Shown: piece after piece, positions 10,912-21,200 of the stretch
Position numbering within the stretch: position 1 is the first letter of the stretch
Layout: each line of letters opens with the position of its first letter
Assembly (NCBI GenBank): GCA_964200185.2
Contig: CAXNAD020000166.1
Span: 1-26,672 of the forward strand
Length of the DNA stretch: 26,672 nt
Direction of reading: 5' to 3'
From: Choristocarpus tenellus KU-1152
Lineage: Eukaryota; Phaeophyceae
The notes under the pieces: model-generated
What the model saw: the letters and a program-made list of their open reading frames with translations, nothing else
Databases searched by the model: none
What the model was told of the DNA's origin: nothing
Made by a program: the position numbers and the translations under genes

Positions 10912-11285
10912 GTGCTTTGTCTTTGAGCATGAGCCCCATGCAGTTCAGCTGAAAAAGTAGTGAAATTGAAGTAGGCACACTGGGGACCTCAAGATTGATT
11001 ATTGACGACGGAATTGCAACCCAACATACACTTCATATGTCCTTAAAATGTAGAAGGAATTGCAAGGGGACTGGGTGTGACAATAAAATTATTAAATAAT
11101 ATAATTGTTACACAACCATCTGATACTACATGTTCATTAAAATAACAGTATTGTACGCCTTGGACAACATAACATCCTCAATGCCAGCATTGCCCTTGAA
11201 CAATAGGACAAGTTTGACCCATAGCATGTGTTGGTGAGGATAACGCTAAGCGGGGACATATTTTCTCCTTATCATCCATTGTTCG

Positions 11286-11374
11286 GCTCATGCTCGAGCC
11301 AATTTGCTCTCTTATGTTCTTGCTGTCCAGCGCATGCTTGAGACCATTTGCTCTGTTACGTTTGTTGCCTGACA
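11286..11374. repeat. Two-copy imperfect tandem duplication, period 45 bp
   Basis: catgctcgag-cc-atttgctct-ttatgttcttg from 11288 is repeated as catgcttgagaccatttgctctgttacgtttg from 11333. Confidence 0.75.
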
Positions 11375-13639
11375 AAATATTTTGACTCATTTGCTATCAA
11401 GATCCACTAACATCTTATACTCCAGAGTACATAACCTGCAAACGTGATGGGTCTATGTGTATCCAAAGGCATGTACCGACATTTTGCAATGTGAAAGCTC
11501 AACTGTGGGGTGGATAATTTAGATCTTGTCATATCTTTTATCTTTCACATTGATCTGAGGGTGCGTGTGGTCGAAAGATTTAGCAGAGGAAAAGCAATTA
11601 ACTTTTGAAGACAAAAAATCAATTTAGAAACTGGAAAGGAAAAGGGAACGCTTAGTGTAGATCAAAGAGGGGTTAGTCAAACCCCCCAAGACATGTGGCA
11701 CCTTGTCCTGGTCCCACAGAACCAACGCAATCTTGTGGAATCTCTTGAGAGTGTTGTCCTCCTCTGGGTCAAGTTTCGAGACCTCAGCTGGAAGGTTTTC
11801 TGGACCTATCTCCTTTTCATAGTAGGGGAATGCGTGCTGTGTAGGAATGTCTCCAATAGTGAAAGCCAGCATGTAATACTTCTTCAATGCAAATTCTGAT
11901 ATATATTTTTTTCTTCAATTGCTTCATTTTTTTAGTAACTTGAGAGGATCGTGCCCACAAGTTGGGCGTGTCACACAATGGACCAAATGAATCCCCCCAT
12001 TCATTTTTTTGTTTTTTGTTGACAGCTGTATTTTTTTTTCCCCAAAGAGGACGAGTGAACATGCTTTCTTCCTTCAAGGTTAAGGGGAGACTAGTACAGG
12101 TATACCCTCCATTCTAGGTGATCCGTGATCTTTGAGTGGTTCTTGGTTCCTGCCTATAATGAAAATCAAACCAGTCCAAATGGGAACATACTATCAAGAA
12201 TTGAAATTTTGCTTCACCATATTTTTTTTGTTATTTCGTTGGAATTTAGACCTCGTGATAGAGCCAAAAACATAATAGGAGCATGTAGGATTATTTCTGA
12301 CAAGATTGGTGTAAGCACCTGCAAACATTTTGCAAACTCCTAATTTTCAGGGCTAATTTCCATTACTTGCAATAGTGGAGAATCCAGTCTACAGTCTGAA
12401 GTGGTCCCAATATATTTTTGGCCGTATCTAAACTAGTTCTACCAAATATAGGGACCTGTCCACTCGATGGGTGTTCCAATTTTTCTGACACTTCAAGACA
12501 AAGGTCATCAGAGATTTTGCCCTGAAGATGTGGAGACAAGGCTGCTGTCAGTACAAGGATAAAGCAATCTTAGGTTATTTTTTTGTTGTTGCAGGAGGGG
12601 TGAATTATTTGGCTGGAGGAATATATACTAGAAGCACCATTATTGTCATGTCTGTTTGTAAGGAATTAGAACATGTTTTGAACATGCTGGAGAGGTGAAA
12701 TACTCTTATCCATGTCCATCAACGTTTTCTACATTAACGCCCTGGTACCAATATTTTTTGCAGGAGTCGGTCCACCATGCCTGTCAAATGTTTCAGCATG
12801 TCTAGACTGTGGGCCATCCCGTTCCTATGGCTTGTACCCCCCACCCATACGAATGACCTTGAGTATTGAAAATATCTACTTTAAAAATCTGTTTTCCGCA
12901 GGACCTGGCAGTATGTACATGATAGGCTGACTGATCCCAAGTTATGATATACATCAAGAAGGTATGTGTATGTGTATGGTTGGCTAGACCCAATCTCATA
13001 TATATACCCATATACGGGATGTCTGTTGTAAACTCTCAGCAGTCTTTCGTGCCCACTTCATATTTTCCAGGTGTGGTAATGAGAGGGAGAGAAGCAATAT
13101 ACGAGGCAGACAATACATCAAAAACACCAGAGGTTTGTATTGCCAATAATCCAGGAGACCTTCAAAGACACCAACAGTTGGCACAGTATATTTGAACGCA
13201 AGGAACCAGCTCCTTCCACACTAGGAACCTGTACAACTGCATTATTTCTCAAAACCCCAAAACGTATAATGCCACACACAGCTGAAACTGCTCCTACTCT
13301 GGCACTAAAAAGGTGGCCTAGAATCAACGGAAGACTCCCATGACTCAGTCAAGCCCCACCTTGTTCACTGGCCCAGTGTCCCCAGCTAAATAAGCACATT
13401 TAGACACCTTGATACTGGTACTCCAAACGGACCAGACACAATATGTTGCAGGCGTTCATTCACCGCTCCCTACTGAAACCTACAGCCGCCCTACCACCCA
13501 CCACGTGAGTTGCTCTATCTGTGCACTGAGATGTACAAATCTTAAACCACAATGGAGTCAATGCTGAAAGTACAGTAGAAGGATCCCTTGTAGTATTTGT
13601 TCTTCCAGGACTTAGCTGCAGCAGCAGCAACACTGTCCC

Positions 13640-14014
13640 TCAAATGATTTCTTTTACTCTCTGCTTGTATGTTGGTCCTTTGTCGGGCCCATGATAATAC
13701 CTGCAAAAATCAGTGGATATAGCAAAATATGCAAGGGGTGACCCCACGTATTTATCATTGTAGAAAGTTCTTGACCTCCAAATTTTAGAATAGTGGAGTT
13801 GCTTTTGAACCCCATGCATTAGGTGTCCCTCTACTGTTGGTATTTTGTTTGGGATGCATCGGAAGGTCGTTTTGGTATGTGATTGCACTGGAACGCTGAG
13901 GTTGACTTTAAATGTTCGCCAAGAGAAGTCAGGATCTTGACGTTCAGCAAGAGATCCGATGGAGGAGGCGGTGGAACAACTTGGTGAATAGCTGAACCCA
14001 ACCCTTACAATCAA
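13640..14014 (-). other. Unassigned 124-codon open frame, possible exon
   Basis: Minus-strand frame with no recognised domain; composition is protein-like (mixed charged and aromatic residues, e.g. HYSKIWRSRTFYNDKY). It could be an exon from about 13983 (acceptor gggttcag) to about 13700 (donor TGCAG|gtatta). No flanking exons were found, so it may be chance. Confidence 0.2.
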
Positions 14015-14804
14015 AATGTGAGGGGTATCTGTTCAGTTAGTCGTAGTGCACAAGTTAGGTACATAGAGTAGTAGAAAGCATGAGAAGTGGTGTAGCGTGT
14101 GCTAATTGTGCTTGTGAACATGGCTCAGGAGGATCCTCAGTCTAGAACATAAAATAATATTGTGTATACAATCATGTATGTAGGGTATGATGGTATGTTG
14201 TTGAATTCTTTAACTCACCCTCGCATTATTTTCTAGCTTCTACTTCCTCTCGACACAAGCAAAACCAAAAACATGAATACATCAACGAAATGCGAATGGG
14301 TTACACAAGGAAACGATAGGTCAGGAAAAACATGGTACAAGAGAAGCCTTATCTCTTGACCTTTGCGTCATACACTTCTACAATAGTACTGATTTTATAA
14401 CATATGATTATTTTATTGGCTCCCTTCCTCATTTTCTGTCTGTAGATTTTCCTCCAAGTGCACAACCCACAACACTCAACCAAAATGAACGGTGAGAAGA
14501 TTAGCCACAAGCAAAATATGTACGAAACAAAATCGGAAAGCTCTCTCTAGAGATCTATACCAGGTCATAGATCTCCACATTATAGCGGTGATTGATAGTA
14601 GTACTGCTGGCCTCCGTACGTACTCTTCCCAATATTTCTGTCTTTCTATGTATTCCTTTCAAAGAGAGCAAAATACGACCCCAACCGAAATTCTGGAAAA
14701 TAGCTACACAAGATCAGAGATACACAAACACGTATTTCTGGAGGCTTACGATCTAGGGCTGCGTCCCATCTATACAGTAGACATGAGATCTTTGCAAGAG
14801 AGAC

Positions 14805-15255
14805 GAACTCTTTCATGGAGGGGAGAAGGTGGACTTACATAATCGCCACATCTCTGTTGATAGAAAAAACATGACGCGGGTTGTGCAAGATAGCATTCGT
14901 CATGCTAAACCCTTACACATGTGTACCCACATTCCCATCCTGACTGCAAGTATATAGATCACTATCTTGTGGACAACCTTACTCAGAGAAGTCATGCTTG
15001 AAGTATGATTTGTGGCTAAGGTCGAATAGTGCCGCAAGGTTCACCCATTTCTAGTACGCTCTACCAACTAAACGCCCTCCAGCCTTTTCATTCTTGGGAA
15101 TGAGGGGTATGGCTCCACTACTATGGGACTGCCAACTCTTCACCCATCATCTCTTCAACTCCACATACACGCTGTAGCTTGGATTGGAGGGTCAGAATCG
15201 AGTCAGCAAGCACGATGAAGCACACTTTCATGTGCGCTTAGCAGTGTTGGAACAT
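14805..15255 (-). repeat. Duplicated 3' flank of NOX-B (inverted partner at 1361-1830)
   Basis: The reverse complement of this stretch aligns by eye with 1361-1830 after the NOX-A stop (see the anchors listed there). It marks the downstream limit of the duplicated block on this side. The open plus-strand frame 14492-14842 partly overlaps it and shows no family resemblance. Confidence 0.6.
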
Positions 15256-18200
15256 TCACCATGCTCCGAAGTATTCCTTTGTCCACTCCACTCCGAGTTC
15301 ATCGCACACAGTGGCAATATCCTGGAGTATTTAAGGTGTGAAATGGAAGTGCATTAGCATTGATGCGTTATGAACTCATTGTGGAATGAGCTAGTAATTT
15401 TCCATTTTCCTGATAGTGTCTGGGACGAAATTGGGAATGGTTGTAAGGATGAGATCCAAAACCTTGACTGGAGATATCAAGGTTGTGAACGGAAAGAATC
15501 AAGCTAAGCAGAGGAATCCTGACCGGTCCTAAAAAAATTTTGCAAACTTGCCCTTGTTAGGTGTAAAACCGAACCTTCACATTTCGGGTAGGTACAAACA
15601 TAAAGTGAAAGTATCTTAGAGGGTACAAAATTTGCCCTGTTTTTTCCGTTTGGGACTTGACTTCCCACAGGTTTTTTATGACATTTTCATACTCCGAAAT
15701 GTTTCGGAGAAGGTAAAATGTGTATGTTATGAAAAGGTGTGTTCGGAACAAGGATATCGACACTTCTTAACAAACACAATAGCCAAAATCGCATCAAAAT
15801 CGCAGCATTGGATTTTGGCCCCCAAATGGACGTGGCTCTACCCTCTAACATACTTTGACTCATACCTCTTCGACCTTGGGGTTGGCTCCACAGTATATGA
15901 CCATCCAAGGAAGCTGGTTTTTACCAGTGTGAGAGTCCAGGGTGTGACCACTAAGATTGGTCCTTGAGGTCTCTGTGGTCTGTGGTATCAGAAAGGTATA
16001 CCAAGAACATCAAGAGTTGATTGTGTTAGAGCTCATATATAGAGTTTCCGTACCCCTTCTGAGTCAGGAGCACTATTTTCCCCTGGTGCATGTAGGATGC
16101 AACCAACGATAGTTTTGTGAATCAAGTTGCCTTCTTACATAAAATCAACATCTTGACAGATGTGAAGCAGATATTTCCTGATGTGGTGAAAACATGATAT
16201 CAGGCAAGATGGGGGAAAGATGCATATCCTGAGCTTTTCCATGATCTGACATATGGCCTCTTATAGTAGGTCCCTCACCTCTGCGACGCTTGTAAGGCTT
16301 AAGTCTGCCTTAGACAAGTACCTTTTGACCCGATCACGACGATCTGTGCGATTCCCCTGTTGCGTGGAAGTTTGACGGAGTTAGTTGGGCTACAAAGGTA
16401 ACTATCTCCAGCACTGTGTTAATAGCTGCATATCGGATATTTGGAAAAATAATTTTCCCAAGTCTCACACAATTCTGCTTCACTATACGGTATGCAATAT
16501 CCTAGTATCTAGTCAAAAGTCCACTTCAAAGCAATTTTGATACCTCCCCCGAGTACTTCAAAACAGATCACATGACACCATTACATTGCACCATAAAATA
16601 CAGAATGAACACGCCTCACCATGTCCACAATATACTTTTACTGCTACTTACCCCACGTTTAATGCTAGCATCATCCCTCGGATCCTCCAGATCGAGTGTG
16701 GGGGTCATCATGTCCCTAACAACTTTGGCAATGTTTGGACGGCCGATGTTCAGGGTAACTGGGTAGCGTGGACTGGCTTCTCGAAAAACGCAGTTGGTGG
16801 TCAAGGGTAGCAGCTCTGGCCTAATTCCAGTTCCATCCAAATACTCTGGGATGTCTGATATCTGGAGGGAATAGATAGATTGAAGGAATGGAGAACACCG
16901 GAAGTTCTGTCAATAGTAACAAGGATATATATGTATGTGAAACAATTGTTTGGGAGGCATCATGCATGCTCAGGCATTTGCTATTTAATGCCATGCACAC
17001 TGCTCCTGTGATGTACAATATTTTGCAAGGAGAGCCTCAGGAAAATATATAACTGCCTATTGGTAGGTTCAAGGATTGTGCAACAAGTTTTGCTCTTGGT
17101 TTTCCCCATTCTAGCATCAAAATTCCTCTATGACATGTAACCATGACTCGCAGTCCCCATATAATGCTTCGGATAAAACAAGACATTGTGATCACATTGA
17201 CACACTCTCGCAACTGATCTGCTCACCGTGTGCATCTCCGCGTCCTGCCGCCCACCGAAGCTTTTGCTTGCATGGCTATTCTTATATGTCTACATCTAAC
17301 GGAAAACCAGCACCCATCACTCAACCCCTGAGATTCGGGTCGTTATATTACTTCATAGTAGGCAGTGTGATGGGTTTGAATTACGTTGAGCCCTTCTTGT
17401 ACTTCGAAAGGATGTACTTACTCGTAGAGACAAAGAAACAGTTGTTGGGAGGGGTCAGGAGGCACAGTTACCTTGTTCGCTTGGGTTGGCAGGACCGTAG
17501 TGAATATTTCCTTGAGTCCTCTAACGATTTTTTTGCTTGGATTCCCTGTCACATGCACTGTGCTTTTAACACGGTGCAACTGAAGTCGAAGCCAACAGGG
17601 GAAGGGGGTTGAGGGGGAGTGTTGTGGGTTCGGGAAAAAAACGACTTTGTAAATGGACTAGTCTCTAGATCTTGTTGAAACCGACATGTATAGCTCGAAC
17701 CCGATGAAAGTTCATTAGAGATCGACCAGAAGTAACAAGATCCGGAGTTCTTCATGAAGTTCCTAAGGAGGGTGGGCATCTTGTGTGCCAAACGATAACC
17801 TATGCTGTATTGGCGGCTTTGGATGGGGATTGGAGTACGTTCAAACCATGGATAAGATACAAAAGGGATTTTCCCGCCTACCTACTCATTCTGCATCCCA
17901 GATCCGACATATGATATAGATGAAAAGGACAAGCGACCATGCAGAAAAAAAACTCTAACCCCATGCACTAAGCTCTCTTCCTCAAGTTAGAGATCTACCA
18001 CACCCCCTCTCCCAATGGACGCACATGCTCCTCGACGAAGGTTATCAGGCCTGCGTCACGCACCATCCACAGCAAGTGAATGTTCTTGCTGGAGGCATAC
18101 CTGCCAAAACATGTAGCACATTGCAATAAAATCAATATGCCTAATAGAGGACTAAGATACTTTGCAAGGGATACAAGTCTATATTGGGTAACCATGAAAT

Positions 18201-21200
18201 CCAAGCGGTAGATTGCCTTCTGGAGTCAGATCACGCCATGCATAGCAGCAAGCAACACAACTTCGACTGGAGTAAGAAGGGGGTAAGGTAAGACTTGCTA
18301 GTGCGTACTATGTATCTGTTTTGGGAATTGTGCTTCCGCGAGTTCAGGTACACCCCTAATAGTCGTATGTACTACTGGTATACTATACATGGAGTATACA
18401 TATGCACACACCTATGGCAAACCAGAAGAAGCAGTTTGCCGTGTAAATTTCCTTGTCATCCTTGATCTAAAGTCCTGAGTTTTCTATCCGTGTTTTCTAT
18501 GGTGACGTATCATTGATCTAAGGTGGAAGGATGAAAGTATCTTAGAGGGTACGAGTTTTGCTCTGTTTGTCCGTTTAGGGCTTGGCTCCCCATGGGGTTT
18601 TTAATGTCATTTTCCTCCTCCAAAATGTTGTGGAGTAGGCAAAATGTGTACGTTATGAAAGGTCTATCCGGAACAAGGATGTTGATACTCCCTAACAAAC
18701 ACGATAGCCAAAATTAAATCAAATCGCAACATTGGATTTTGGCCCCCACATGGACGCGGCTCTACACTCTAAGATACTCTGGCTCGGAATCTGTAGCCAT
18801 CATCGACCTTCACTTTGCAATAACGTGGAGAAAATATAAGGTTATCAGTCATTCACCTTTCAATGACGGAGATGACAGGTGTGATCCCAGCGCCAGTCCC
18901 GATCAGCAGAACTGTCCAAAGCAATAGTGGGCAAGGGCAGTCAGTGCCTAAGTGAGAGCAGACGTTTCGGCATGGTATTGCTGGCTGCAAAATTGTCATT
19001 CGGAGTGGAATAATGAGGTACCAAAACAATATTTTGCTAGAAAATTCAACCACAACATCAATAGACCGTTCTGTCTTGTTATCTTTGACATGTTGCAGAG
19101 CCACATTAACCAATGAATTGGGAAAGATATATCACTCGCATAGTTGTAATTAAAGTCAGCAGCATCCCAAACGCCCTAGCACTGAGGTATTGCGCAAAAA
19201 TCCTAGTATCACCATTTTCGTAGTAGAGAGTTCTGTCGATTATGCTGGGCAAGGGGGCAGAAATCCACAGGGGCACACGGGGTTTTTTAAGTCCCAGGAG
19301 AAACAGTCCCTTGGTCCAGTCTCCAACCTGCAGCACAGTCAACAATTTGAGTTGGGGGTACACAGGAAGGGGCAGCGTGTGCTGTGGGAAAGGAGGCAAC
19401 AAGTCTAGTTATGAGCCTGGTCCCCAAAACATCAATTAGGTATATTTGACTCATGCCATGTCTTTGAGCTGTACACAGTCCACGGGCACATTAACACGTA
19501 GTGTTGGGGACATGATTGAACTAAAGGAGCATGAAGGTCTCCATCCTCAATATAGGGGAAACTGTCACGATGTATTGCATAGGGTAACCAAACCCTCTTA
19601 GGTAACCAAATGTCTTATTTTCGAACGAATAATTTATCTCTTTCGTTACTTTTCCGCATACTCCTTCTACCTAAGCCTAATCCTAAGCCCTATCCTTTGG
19701 TTCCCTCAGAGGATTTGGATACCTAGTGCACTACAACACTTCGAACCAGTATGTAGGCGATCATTACCGTAGGTCATCATCTATTGTGCAGCCAGAGAGG
19801 AGGAAATCCATACAGTGATTGCTATGAATCATCTTTTTCATACTATACTCCCTTGAGCCTTAGGCGCTTGCTTTACCCTCACCGCTTCTGCGAAGAAAAC
19901 GGCGGACGGATGCTCCTCAGTAGAACATGGGGCCGAAATAAGGGAGAAAGGGTGCCACTGCGTCCGGCTGATCATTGGACAGTTGATATATGCATACGCC
20001 CCTGCCTTGAACTTATATCCCCTGACATTATAGACAGGAAGGAGGGTCATGGAAATATGTAAGGTACAATCGTCAGTGTATATTACTGGAGGAAAATCTG
20101 GTGTTGCGACTGATACTGCCACATCCAGGGCCTTTTCCCCACTCAAGTACACTAGTACGGACTTGAATCTGAGGCTAGCACTTGGAAGACTCATCTTTCG
20201 GGTAGCTGGTCATATCATACCTTCATACAGTATCTTGGATGCATTCAGACTATACCACCAACTACCAGTCAAGTTCACTACTAACGCCGACCAAGATGAA
20301 AACCTAAATTAAGCAGTCTATCCTTTGAGGAAGTTCAAGTCAAATGTCACAAAACAGGACACTGAATCGTCTGACACTCACACACAATTGTGCCAATATA
20401 TACACGTAGGAACTATACAACTCATCTTGGATACGTAATTGTCATAAGAGCAGAACAACAACATTGAAAATTCATCGTAAATTCATGGAACCTGGGTCTC
20501 ACTTAGGTAGGTCGAGATGCACTGCAGTACCGCGGCCCACAGAGGAGTACACTGGGTGTGGAATGAGATATGTCCTGTAGCGCAGAGGAGTCCATTAGGA
20601 TTGGGATAAGGTATCAGATCGAGGTTACTACAGTATTTACAGTGCAGTACTAGGATCTGGAGCTCTGAAGAACTCGAGTAGATGTTTCTAAAGCATATAT
20701 TCTTGATATTTGATCTCACTTGGAAGGGCTGTCACTTACGCTGGGGTGGCCTGGAGGCAAGATTGAATCAGAGGGAATCGCCTACAATATACACCGGTTG
20801 AATTATACTAATCTGCCAGAGAAATACAAGCAAAACGTTATAATGTCATATACCTGCGATCACTATGGAGATGCACTGTTTCCCTCAGGAGTCCTTAACC
20901 CTAAGTTTATAGATAAACACTCCATGGAATTCTGAGAAAAAAAATACACTTTCTAATGTTTGAACTACTTTCAGTACTCTCAAGTACTACATATTTCTCA
21001 TGGAGTATTCTCGTCAAGGAGTAAACATTACGCATGGACATACAACAATGTATGGGATGGGTAAGTAGGTGTGTGAGAACCATATGATCACTACATGATG
21101 CTGGAAGCAGTATCTGTATGATGTTACGCTGGGACTATACTAAAACTATGTATCCTCCCATTTATTTAGTGTCTTGTCTTTTAACCACACATACACTAAT

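Larger units (their letters stand above)
10450..14804. other. Intergenic stretch between the SDR and NOX-B, no recognised gene
   Basis: About 4.4 kb without a gene I can name. It holds a 12-bp inverted repeat (10829-10911), a 45-bp tandem duplication (11286-11374), a candidate short first exon (13443-13504) and a 124-codon minus-strand frame (13640-14014). Some of these could be parts of a gene with small exons or of decayed elements, but no phase-consistent set of exons could be built. Confidence 0.5.

Noticed and set aside
11624-12077. Two overlapping minus-strand frames (87 and 86 codons)
   Set aside because: Protein-like composition but no recognised domain, no phase-consistent partners, and they run through T-rich tracts.
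12712-13343. Signal-peptide-like MPVKCFSMSRLWAIPFLWL (from about 12777) and exon-like frames at 13074-13343
   Set aside because: All frames hit stops before a usable donor, or need a 22-nt intron to join; no family resemblance.
14492-14842. 116-codon plus-strand frame
   Set aside because: No domain found; its end overlaps the duplicated NOX-B 3' flank, whose partner near NOX-A has no such frame.
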